Under the pieces are notes generated by a model. It did no database searches. It was not told where the DNA came from and saw only the letters and a list, made by a program, of their open reading frames with translations. The position numbers were made by a program, and so were the translations under genes. From the NCBI GenBank assembly GCA_959347425.1, contig OY365741.1, positions 1,450,501 to 1,514,500 of the forward strand: a stretch of 64,000 nucleotides of DNA, given 5' to 3'. The number at the start of each line of letters is the position of its first letter. Position 1 is the stretch's first letter. Below are positions 51,791 to 60,300 of the stretch, piece by piece. Source of the DNA: an uncultured Amylibacter sp. Lineage in GTDB: Bacteria; Pseudomonadota; Alphaproteobacteria; Rhodobacterales; Rhodobacteraceae.

Positions 51791-53787
51791 TCGGTATTTC
51801 CGTTATCTGCGGCGTTTTCGTCAGAAGGGGCAAGCCAATTTAGCCCTTGAATTATATAAAGAGGGACAACCCATTCCGTATTTTCAATGCCGTATTTTAT
51901 GGCAAAATCTATTTTATTGTATTTTGAGGCTTTATCATAGGCTTTTTCAGCATCTGCCTCTGGCAGGTCAAAGGTAGGATAGTTTGCAAGGATAAAGGCA
52001 TCTTCAAAACTTCTGCCACAAGCGGTGCTGTCCGTCTCTGGTATTTGATACGCCAGCCGAACACGCTGTTTTATTTTGTCCGTATCATATTTTTCTAAAA
52101 GCTGTGTAGGTGTAAGTGTAACATCGTTCTCAAACCATTCTTTGATGCAATAGTTGCTTGTACCTTCTCCATCAGCAACTTTACAAGCCTTTTTCGGATT
52201 TCCAGCCACGGTATCTATATCTGTTATGATAAGGGTTTTGAGATCAAGAAAATTTAACAGTCCAAAAAATTTATGGGCGTGGGCGCCGCCTACCTCCATA
52301 ACAGAAATATACTGACTGGAAAGCTTTTTGTCCACCTTTTTAATGATTTCTGGTAGCATAATACGTTCTGTTTTTCCTTCAATAAGCAAAATCTTATCGG
52401 CAAATAACAAGTCACATCCTGTAAGAACCATATATTTATGTAAAAAATCTCTATCCGGCTTTGGTGTATCATTTAATCCTATTTTTAGGTCTTTAATCGT
52501 GGTCATACGGATTTTTTTTGCATCGTCGCGCGGGTGCGCTGAAAAATACCGTATAGCCTCAAACTGCGCTTTGTTTGCAATGTGCGATGAGTGTGTTGTA
52601 ACAACGAACTGTACAGACCAGTTCGCACCCGCGCCAAATTTTGTAGCAAAAGTTTCTGTTATTTTATCAAGTTGGGCGATAAAAACTTCTTGCATTTGCG
52701 GATGAAGGTGGGCTTCTGGTTCCTCAATAAAAACCAAATGTATTCCCGGCATTGAACCGTGTTTTGTAAAATCTTTATAAAATTCTAAAAGCTTTAGCAA
52801 TATATATATAAGATTTCGAGAGCCAAGACCATTATAAGTTTCTGGAAGATTAATACCGTTTATTCCCGCATAATTAACTTTCGTATGGTTGATTAGCAAC
52901 CTTTGGGCATCTAATATAGTTTCTGTTTGCAAGTCTGGGTCACCCAGCCCCGGATAACCAAAATCCACAATAAGTGGAAGTAGGTTTTTTAACCGATCTT
53001 TAAACTCCGCATCAAGACTTCCTTGAATATCCTGAACTGCAATGTCTAATTTATTTATAACCTCTTTATCATCTTGATTTTCAGAGTCTGAAGCTATTGT
53101 AAAAAGACGCTCAAGAATACGTCCCAAGATATTTTGATTTACGCCACCCTTATCTGTCGCGTCATCCAATACCCGTTGTGCATTAATGAAACCAGATTTT
53201 AAGAGAGCGTGAAGGTTTCTCGCCTCTAGAACTTTCCGATTGGTGTTATTATTTGGGTCTTCTGCATAAATCGTGGTATCATAAAACTTAGGAACACGGT
53301 CTTTCATGGACCTAAAGAAAGCGGCTTTGTTTTGCTCAGGAGAAGCCTCTGCATCGGGTTCAATATTTTCGAATAATGCTTTAATGTTCCCTTCTTTAAG
53401 CTCATATGTGGCTTTGATAAGGGCGTCTTTACAGTTAGCATTTAAATCAATAATGAATTTGTCCAATGCTCCATAAGCTGCAGTATCGCTCTCATAATTA
53501 ACGGATAGACAGATTTCTATAGCGGGCAAGGTCTCTCGCACCATACTTTCGTCTTCTCCATCCTGCCGTTTCTGATATGCACGCCAGAAGTCCTCATGAA
53601 CTGGCAAAGAAAAATCTTCCATCTTAAAAGAAGCGGAATTAGCAGATAACAAGCGGCGAAAAAGCTCTGTCAGAGAGGTTTTCCCGCTATTATTACGCCC
53701 TACGATAACCGTGGTGCCTGCTTCAAGAGAAAGACTAACATCTTTTAAAAGACGAAAATTTTTGATATCAATTTTTTGTATGTGCAT
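51787..53787 (-). CDS. gajA: OLD-family ATPase/TOPRIM nuclease, GajA-type (Gabija defence)
   Basis: 666 residues. Walker A GRNNSGKT at residues 30-37, signature region GLGSRNLIYILLK, Walker B VFIEEPEAHLHP, H-loop TTHSSH. A C-terminal TOPRIM domain follows, with LIEGKTER giving the first Glu and IITDID giving the DxD pair. GajA is a nucleotide-sensing, sequence-specific DNA-nicking enzyme held off by ATP. Pairing with a UvrD-like helicase defines Gabija. The prototype is about 580 residues, so this one carries extra sequence, and an unrelated OLD-helicase pair cannot be fully excluded. Confidence 0.82.
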   Translation of the reverse strand: MHIQKIDIKNFRLLKDVSLSLEAGTTVIVGRNNSGKTSLTELFRRLLSANSASFKMEDFSLPVHEDFWRAYQKRQDGEDESMVRETLPAIEICLSVNYESDTAAYGALDKFIIDLNANCKDALIKATYELKEGNIKALFENIEPDAEASPEQNKAAFFRSMKDRVPKFYDTTIYAEDPNNNTNRKVLEARNLHALLKSGFINAQRVLDDATDKGGVNQNILGRILERLFTIASDSENQDDKEVINKLDIAVQDIQGSLDAEFKDRLKNLLPLIVDFGYPGLGDPDLQTETILDAQRLLINHTKVNYAGINGINLPETYNGLGSRNLIYILLKLLEFYKDFTKHGSMPGIHLVFIEEPEAHLHPQMQEVFIAQLDKITETFATKFGAGANWSVQFVVTTHSSHIANKAQFEAIRYFSAHPRDDAKKIRMTTIKDLKIGLNDTPKPDRDFLHKYMVLTGCDLLFADKILLIEGKTERIMLPEIIKKVDKKLSSQYISVMEVGGAHAHKFFGLLNFLDLKTLIITDIDTVAGNPKKACKVADGEGTSNYCIKEWFENDVTLTPTQLLEKYDTDKIKQRVRLAYQIPETDSTACGRSFEDAFILANYPTFDLPEADAEKAYDKASKYNKIDFAIKYGIENTEWVVPLYIIQGLNWLAPSDENAADNGNTE

Positions 53788-53854
53788 TTTTTATCCCTTG
53801 CTTGAAATACGGTTTTTGATTTATACAATAGGTAGATTGGAATTAAAAGCTCTA

Positions 53855-53899
53855 CTTACAAGAGTAAAAACAATTCTACATAATAAAACCTATGGTAAT
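53855..53899 (+). promoter_or_regulatory. Shared defence leader, SIR2-remnant copy
   Basis: CTTACA, 16-nt spacer, TACATA (53877-53882), merging into a 21-bp block CATAATAAAACCTATGGTAA(T) at 53879-53899. The block is identical at 57298-57318 ahead of the SNF2 gene. The central ACCTATGGT is nearly palindromic and may bind a common regulator. Confidence 0.55.
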
Positions 53900-53942
53900 C
53901 CTCACCAATATTTTTTATACTGGTTAAAGGAAGGAAACCCAA

Positions 53943-54101
53943 ATGCGCTTTATTGAACATGGCCCCGATATCCCTGATGAATTGCTGCTTGCTTTGGATG
54001 AAGAGCGGGTTGTGTTTTTCTGTGGCGCGGTGCAAAGGATTGAAAAGAAATTAGATTTACCGGGGTTAGTTATGGTCTGCTCCATTTTATGTCGTCCATA
54101 G
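53943..54101 (+). pseudogene. Truncated SIR2-domain defence protein remnant
   Basis: 52 codons starting MRFIEHGPDIPDELLLALDE, then VVFFCGA, which is the usual start of SIR2-domain defence proteins. The intact family continues CGAGVS, the NAD-binding loop, but here the text becomes CGAVQRIEKK and then stops, running into the convergent restriction gene. The AAGGAA ribosome site and leader are intact. The remainder of the gene is missing, so the product should be inactive. Confidence 0.65.
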
Positions 54102-57100
54102 TGGTTTTGGTTTGGACTAGGACGGCGATTATTTTTTGGTAGTCGTCTATATCTTTTTGTTCTAGGGTTCTTCCTCTGCGTTTTTTTAGCCACATTTTTG
54201 CGGGTTGATAGCCACCGATGAAAAAATCCCACGCTGATTCTGGCACAGAGTCAAAGTATTGGGTATCGTTAATCCATACTTTTTTGTCGTCAAATCTGGT
54301 GTATTTTACTATGCTATCGCCTTTGCCTCTGAATGTATAAACGGCGGGGCTATCCCAACCCTCCATCAGGTGTAGCTTGCGCAATTTTGTTCCGATAGAG
54401 GATAAGTGCCAAAACTCGGCAGAGTCCTTGGGATAGGGGATATAGGGGAAATCAGCTTTTAAGAATTCAAGATAGAGTCTGCGGTATTCTGGGGCATGGA
54501 GTATGCCGTAGATATAATCAAAAATTGCGTATTCGTCAGGTGTGCTGTGTTTAGAATCTGTGGCAATATCCTCAATAGCCTTACGGATTGTTTTATCCAT
54601 ATTCACTTTTTTGGAATGCCCGTTGGTGTCTAAATCTTTATCTCCATTGGGGTAAAGGTGGAGAGGAAAAACAGGTGTTGAATTTCCGGGTCTTGTTGAC
54701 ATAATACCAAATTCAACAATTTTATCAGTACATTGTATTTCTTGCCAAGAAGACTGCCCAGTGGCACTTCTGGAAATTAGAAACCCTAAATTATCTCCCG
54801 CCAGAAAATGACGCATGACTCTTTTATCTCTTAGATGAACAGCAACATGTGTATTATAAACTGTTGTTCTTGTATCAAAAGGGCGGTATGCAATTTCTAC
54901 AACTTTATCGTGCCATTCGTTTTTTGAAAGCTCGGCTTTTGCGTTATCATAATTCCATTGGCTTTGTGAGCAAAGCCTCCATAGTTCGCGGGCTTCGGCT
55001 TCCGTTTCAGTGGTAAGAAAATCTTCAATTTTTTTTCGTGCTTCTTGCGCATCCCAAGAAATAGAAAATTGGTCGTGTGTCGTTACTATTCCGGGTGCAT
55101 AAACAGGCATAAAATCTGTTATCTTAAAGCCCTCCTCGTATTTTTTCATGAGTTCATAATCCATTGGGATAAATAAATAGTTGGGTGCGCAAGGTTTTAA
55201 TTCATTAAATAGTCCTGAGTCTAAACTTTCTGCTGATAGAGCCTTAAACTTTTCTTCGCGTTCGCCCCATAAATCACCACGAAAAACTTGGGCAAGGGGT
55301 TTTTCTGTACCCTCTGCCTGTTTCTGTTTCCAAGCGATTATGATGGAAACCCCTGCCATAATATCAAAAACATTTTTATCGGGCTCGTCATTTGGCGCGA
55401 TTTCTTTTTTACGGCTGTTACCATGTAAATCCAAAACATAAATTTCATCAAAACTTTTCATCAGTTGCCAGCGCATATCGCAAAAAGTGGGATTATCCAG
55501 ATAGCTATGGTTGGTAATCATGCCAACCACGCCCTCGCCATTTTTATCCACCATGTGCTGTGCCATGCGGATAAATTTGACATAATCATCGCTTAACCAT
55601 TTAGTTTGGGCGGGTTTTTTTAATTGGGGGCTTTGTTTGTAATCCTCTAACAGTTTTAGAATCCATGGGTCTTTATTAATACTTTCCCCAGCATAGGGCG
55701 GGTTGCCTATCACACACATAATAGGTTGGTTATCTTTAATATCGGCTGCGCCTTGTGCCTCTTTTTTCAACCATTTGGCAAAGGGCAGACTGGGAATATT
55801 TTTATTTGCCCCTGTCAAGCTATTGGTTAAATAAATGCTCATTCGTTTGGGGCGGTCTTTTGTTGGTTTATAGCCCAAGCTATCAAGCACCATATCCAGT
55901 TTTAAATAACACATAACATAGGGTGCCATCATAAATTCAAACCCATGCAAACGTGGCAATAAATCCTTATCCACATAGGCATCCCAATTTCCAGGGGCTG
56001 ATGGTTTTATCTGTTTTGAAATATGGCGGATGACCTGTGCCAAAAATGTGCCTGTACCTGTGGCAGGGTCTAGGATTTGAATTTTATGAACATTGCGTAA
56101 TTCATCTCTGTATTCTTCACCCTCTTTCCTATCCAGTTTCCACGTTACGTCAGTTTTTTCTGAATTTGCCAGCCCGCCTCGCAGATTAAATTCACGTTTT
56201 AATACCAAATCCACCGCCCGCACAATAAAATCCACCACAGGTTCGGGGGTATAATAAACGCCCGAACTTTTGCGCTCTTCTGGATTATAGGCTTTTAGAA
56301 AATCTTCATAAAAATGGAGAAATGGGTCTTCGCGTCCAGTACCGCGCCCATAGGTTGCCATAATAGATTCTACATCGGCGGAGCGATACAGGTTTGCCAA
56401 GTCATCAATAGACCAGTCTAGGGCATCGGTCAAATCTTCTGACGCGATGAATCTAAACAAATCTTTTAAAAATGGATAAGTTGTTGGTAATAGCTTTGGT
56501 GCTTCTTGTCTGCTAAAGGTAACTGGGTTTTTGCTATAAAGCCGCGCGATAAACATGCCATAAGTAATCGTTTGTGCGTACATATCAGCAAAATTTTTCG
56601 CACTAATATCCTTGACCAGCATTTTTTTAAAAGCGTCATGTTGTTCTTTTAAGTCTTCTATGAGGGTATCGGCATCCGCGCTCGTTAGACTCTTTTCAAA
56701 AGAATAGCGAATCATGTGTGTCCGCTTTGCCATATATTCGGTTAGCTCTTCCGCGGTTTTAATGGTCTTGGGGCGTTGCCCCAAGAAATCCAGTAAATAA
56801 TCCGCCAGTTCATCAAAATTATCGGGCTTTGGTTTTAATTCACCCCCGCGAATCTCTGCAATGGAGACACTACGCACTAAATTGCCGTTCAGATAAAAAT
56901 CCCACTTCAAACAATCGGTATAAATCAAATTATCCAAATCATTTGTATAGCGTTCAAATTGGTCTTTATTCGCAAGGTTTGTAAAATTACGAATCCGCTC
57001 GCCAACGTTTTTGGCTTCTATGTAGCCAATGGCTATATCTTTAAGCATCAGGGTTATATCGGGCGCACCACAGCGAATCCGTTTTGCCTCGTTTATCGCG

Positions 57101-57243
57101 CGGACTTCGCCCGCCCCCAGCGTATCGCACAGCAGAGTCAAAGCAGGACGATAAGTGTGTTCCGTCACCTTGCCCGTTTCATAGGTGAGCTTAACCGTTT
57201 TCATAAATTCGCGGATTGCGCGTTTGTGGTTTCTATCTATCAT
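54070..57243 (-). CDS. Type IIG restriction-modification enzyme (nuclease, N6-adenine methyltransferase, specificity domain)
   Basis: 1057 residues. An N-terminal PD-(D/E)xK-like nuclease motif is seen as PD at residues 61-62 and EAK at 76-78. A helical linker follows, then the methyltransferase with motif I LDPATGTGTFL (391-401) and motif IV NPPY (514-517). The C-terminal half (about 700-1057) resembles the type ISP/LlaBIII specificity domain. No helicase domain is present, so it cuts and modifies as a single type IIG-like chain. It lies between the Gabija pair and the divergent SNF2 operon. Its 3' end overlaps the SIR2 remnant. Confidence 0.85.
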   Translation of the reverse strand: MIDRNHKRAIREFMKTVKLTYETGKVTEHTYRPALTLLCDTLGAGEVRAINEAKRIRCGAPDITLMLKDIAIGYIEAKNVGERIRNFTNLANKDQFERYTNDLDNLIYTDCLKWDFYLNGNLVRSVSIAEIRGGELKPKPDNFDELADYLLDFLGQRPKTIKTAEELTEYMAKRTHMIRYSFEKSLTSADADTLIEDLKEQHDAFKKMLVKDISAKNFADMYAQTITYGMFIARLYSKNPVTFSRQEAPKLLPTTYPFLKDLFRFIASEDLTDALDWSIDDLANLYRSADVESIMATYGRGTGREDPFLHFYEDFLKAYNPEERKSSGVYYTPEPVVDFIVRAVDLVLKREFNLRGGLANSEKTDVTWKLDRKEGEEYRDELRNVHKIQILDPATGTGTFLAQVIRHISKQIKPSAPGNWDAYVDKDLLPRLHGFEFMMAPYVMCYLKLDMVLDSLGYKPTKDRPKRMSIYLTNSLTGANKNIPSLPFAKWLKKEAQGAADIKDNQPIMCVIGNPPYAGESINKDPWILKLLEDYKQSPQLKKPAQTKWLSDDYVKFIRMAQHMVDKNGEGVVGMITNHSYLDNPTFCDMRWQLMKSFDEIYVLDLHGNSRKKEIAPNDEPDKNVFDIMAGVSIIIAWKQKQAEGTEKPLAQVFRGDLWGEREEKFKALSAESLDSGLFNELKPCAPNYLFIPMDYELMKKYEEGFKITDFMPVYAPGIVTTHDQFSISWDAQEARKKIEDFLTTETEAEARELWRLCSQSQWNYDNAKAELSKNEWHDKVVEIAYRPFDTRTTVYNTHVAVHLRDKRVMRHFLAGDNLGFLISRSATGQSSWQEIQCTDKIVEFGIMSTRPGNSTPVFPLHLYPNGDKDLDTNGHSKKVNMDKTIRKAIEDIATDSKHSTPDEYAIFDYIYGILHAPEYRRLYLEFLKADFPYIPYPKDSAEFWHLSSIGTKLRKLHLMEGWDSPAVYTFRGKGDSIVKYTRFDDKKVWINDTQYFDSVPESAWDFFIGGYQPAKMWLKKRRGRTLEQKDIDDYQKIIAVLVQTKTTMDDIKWSRP

Positions 57244-57272
57244 ACCCCCCTTATATACCCAAACCCCGCGTT

Positions 57273-57318
57273 TTTACAACCTCCTGACCCCCATTTACAT
57301 AATAAAACCTATGGTAAT
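57273..57318 (+). promoter_or_regulatory. Shared defence leader, SNF2-operon copy
   Basis: TTTACA (57273-57278), 17-nt spacer, TACATA (57296-57301), then the 21-bp block at 57298-57318 shared with 53879-53899. Similarity continues loosely to the AAGGAAACCC ribosome site of each gene. Confidence 0.55.
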
Positions 57319-57367
57319 TCGCGGCAATAGTCTTTACAATCATTAAAAGATTAAAAAAGGAAACCCT

Positions 57368-60262
57368 ATGACCACCAATTTCCATGCAAAATACTACGCC
57401 CATGATTTAACCAAAATCGGCCCCAGCACCAGCAGCGACAGATTATCCATGTCCTTGTTTGATGCCTGTGTTGATTTGAATCCTCACCAGATAGAGGCGG
57501 CGTTGTTCGCCGTGCGCTCGCCCATTTCCAAAGGGGTTATTCTGGCGGACGAGGTTGGGCTTGGCAAAACCATAGAGGCAGGCTTGGTTCTGTGCCAACT
57601 ATGGGCCGAACACAAACGAAAACTGTTAATTATCTGCCCTGCGTCTCTGCGCAAACAGTGGAGCTTTGAGCTACGCGAAAAGTTTAACCTGCCAAGTGTT
57701 ATCCTTGATGCCAAAACCTATAAGGACGCTACGCGCGCTGGCAAAAAGCACCCCTTTGAACAAGACTCCGTGGTGATAGCATCCTATAATTTCATCGCCA
57801 ATCGTAAGGAAGAGGTGAAAGCGATAAACTGGGATTTGGTCACGATTGATGAGGCGCATAAACTGCGCAATTGCTATCGTGAAAGTAATAAAATTGGGCA
57901 AGCCGTTCGGCTCGCCACAGATGGGATTAAAAAAATCCTGCTGACGGCAACGCCTCTGCAAAACTCGCTGATGGAATTATACGGGCTGTGCTCGCTGATT
58001 GATGAGCGGATTTTTGGCGACCCACTGTCGTTCAAATCGCAATACACAACGGCAAACGGCAACTTGCAAGATTTGCGCGAAAGGCTAAAACCGTTTTGCA
58101 AACGCACCCTCCGCGCCGATGTTTTGGAATACGTCCCCTATACCGAGCGCAAATTGATAACCCGCCCGTTCAGCCCAACGGATGAGGAGCATAAACTCTA
58201 CGAAGCCGTGTCGGATTTTCTGCTAAAGGAAAACACCTACGCCATTCCCCACGCGCAAAAACACCTGACAACTCTGGTTGCCCGCAAACTGCTGGCATCG
58301 TCGTCTTATGCGATTGCCAAGACGCTGGAAACCATGGCGGACAGGTTGCGCGGGATAAAAGAGGGTAAGCTGGAAGAGCAAGACCATTTAAAAGACATCG
58401 CCGAAGCCGAAGATTTGGAAGACTATATGGATGAGGAATACGCCGAGGATATGCCCAATGTGGATTTCCAAACCTATCAACAGGGCGGCGAATTCACTCC
58501 ACCGCCAAGCGAGGCAGAGCTGGATTTGGCACAACTGGATGCAGAGATTAAAGAGCTGGAAACACTGGAACGTTGGGCGAATAGCATTGGTATTGATGAA
58601 AAAATGCGCACCTTGCTGTCGGCTTTGGAGGTTGGCTTTAAGGAAATGACGGACATGGGCGCGGCGCAAAAATCCCTTATTTTCACCGAATCGCGGCGCA
58701 CCCAAGACTACCTGCGTAATTTTTTGGAAGCCAACGGTTATGCTGGTAAAATCGTTTTGTTTAATGGCAGCAACAACGATGATGACTCGAAAAAAATATA
58801 CGCCGATTGGGTTGAGAAAAACCAAGACACGGGGCGGGCTTCTGGCTCTCGCCCGATTGATATTCGCAGTGCGATTATCGAACACTTCCGCGATGACGCA
58901 CAGATTATGATAGCAACCGAGGCGGCGGCCGAAGGCGTGAATCTGCAATTTTGCTCTATGCTGGTGAATTACGATTTGCCGTGGAATCCCCAGCGCATAG
59001 AACAACGGATTGGTCGCGTGCATCGGTACGGGCAAAAGCACGATGTCGTTGTGATTAACCTGCTGAACAAACGAAACGAGGTCGATTGCCGCGTGCATGA
59101 ATTGCTGAAAGAAAAGTTTTCCCTGTTCAGTGGGGTTTTTGGCGTGTCCGACGATGTGCTCGGCAATTTGGAATCTGGCGTGGATTTTGAAAAAAAGATT
59201 ACCGCGATTTGGCAGAGCTGTCGCACCCCCGATACCATTAACAAAGCCTTTAAAACCTTGCAGGACTCGCTGGAAGAGGAAATCCAAAATAAGATGAAAG
59301 AAACCCAGCAAACTCTGATTGACCATTTTGATGATGATGTCCATTTGCGTTTGAAATTCCACCTTGATGGGGCGCGGAAAACTCTGGATGAAATCAGCCG
59401 TAAATTCTGGGCTATCACGAAATACCGTTTGGCGCAAAACGCCGATTTTAACGACACGGATTATTCGTTTAAAATCCTTGATGCGGGGGATGCACCAACC
59501 GCGCCCGATTACCGCTATCACCTTATTTCTAAGGATAAAGAGAATATTACAGGCGACCGTTTGTATCGTATATCGCACCCCTTGGGGCAGTGGGTGATTA
59601 ACCAATGTAAAACCGCAAAAACACCGATTGGCGGGCTGGAATTTTGCTATACCAAGCATCCCAAACAGATTACGGTTGCCAAGGCTTTGCTTGGGCAAAG
59701 TGGCTGGCTGACCTTGCGTTTGCTGGATATTGATTCCTTTGCGACAGAGCAACATTTGCTCTTCACCGCGCTGATGGATAATGGCAAAAACCTGCCCGAT
59801 GAAACCTGCGCCAAACTGTTTGCTATTGATGCAACGACCTTTGATTTGGACGGGCAGATGCCGCCACCAAAGCTGGATAAAGAGGCGAAACAGTTTGCCA
59901 AGGCAACGATTAACCAAGCGGTTGAGCATAACAACACCGTTTTCAAGGAAGAGCAGGAGCGCATGGAAAAATGGGCGGAGGATTTAATCCTGTCCGCCGA
60001 AAAAGACTTGCACGATATTAAAGCCCAGCTTAAGGCGGCCAAACGCACTGCTCGTTTGGCGACAACGATAGAAGACCAACACACCGCGCAAAAGGATATT
60101 AAAGATTTGGAATCCAAACAGCGCGATAAACGGCGCAAGATATTTGATTACTCGGATGATGTGGAGGCGAAACGCGATGAGATTATGGATGATTTACTGC
60201 AAAGAATGCGCCAGAAAACCAACGTTCAAACTTTATTTACCGTGCGATTTAAGGTAGTATAG
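57368..60262 (+). CDS. SNF2-family helicase of a defence operon
   Basis: 964-residue SF2 translocase. Motif I DEVGLGKT (61-68), DEAH box (161-164), motif III LLTATPLQNS, motif V/VI IATEAAAEGVNL and QRIGRVHRYGQ. The last 100 residues are a charged coiled coil (EEQERMEKWAEDLILSAEKD onward). SNF2 helicases beside adenine methyltransferases occur in class 1 DISARM (drmD, drmMI) and in some type III-like restriction systems. It starts the operon with an AAGGA ribosome site and is followed 38 nt later by the methyltransferase. Identity as DrmD is only possible. Confidence 0.8.
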   Translation: MTTNFHAKYYAHDLTKIGPSTSSDRLSMSLFDACVDLNPHQIEAALFAVRSPISKGVILADEVGLGKTIEAGLVLCQLWAEHKRKLLIICPASLRKQWSFELREKFNLPSVILDAKTYKDATRAGKKHPFEQDSVVIASYNFIANRKEEVKAINWDLVTIDEAHKLRNCYRESNKIGQAVRLATDGIKKILLTATPLQNSLMELYGLCSLIDERIFGDPLSFKSQYTTANGNLQDLRERLKPFCKRTLRADVLEYVPYTERKLITRPFSPTDEEHKLYEAVSDFLLKENTYAIPHAQKHLTTLVARKLLASSSYAIAKTLETMADRLRGIKEGKLEEQDHLKDIAEAEDLEDYMDEEYAEDMPNVDFQTYQQGGEFTPPPSEAELDLAQLDAEIKELETLERWANSIGIDEKMRTLLSALEVGFKEMTDMGAAQKSLIFTESRRTQDYLRNFLEANGYAGKIVLFNGSNNDDDSKKIYADWVEKNQDTGRASGSRPIDIRSAIIEHFRDDAQIMIATEAAAEGVNLQFCSMLVNYDLPWNPQRIEQRIGRVHRYGQKHDVVVINLLNKRNEVDCRVHELLKEKFSLFSGVFGVSDDVLGNLESGVDFEKKITAIWQSCRTPDTINKAFKTLQDSLEEEIQNKMKETQQTLIDHFDDDVHLRLKFHLDGARKTLDEISRKFWAITKYRLAQNADFNDTDYSFKILDAGDAPTAPDYRYHLISKDKENITGDRLYRISHPLGQWVINQCKTAKTPIGGLEFCYTKHPKQITVAKALLGQSGWLTLRLLDIDSFATEQHLLFTALMDNGKNLPDETCAKLFAIDATTFDLDGQMPPPKLDKEAKQFAKATINQAVEHNNTVFKEEQERMEKWAEDLILSAEKDLHDIKAQLKAAKRTARLATTIEDQHTAQKDIKDLESKQRDKRRKIFDYSDDVEAKRDEIMDDLLQRMRQKTNVQTLFTVRFKVV

Positions 60263-60300
60263 CGGCAAATACCCGCTAACCCCACCAAAACGGACACAAA

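Noticed and set aside
58388..59929. 513-residue minus-strand reading frame inside the SNF2 gene
   Set aside because: The opposite strand carries all helicase motifs, and the antisense product has no recognisable domain.
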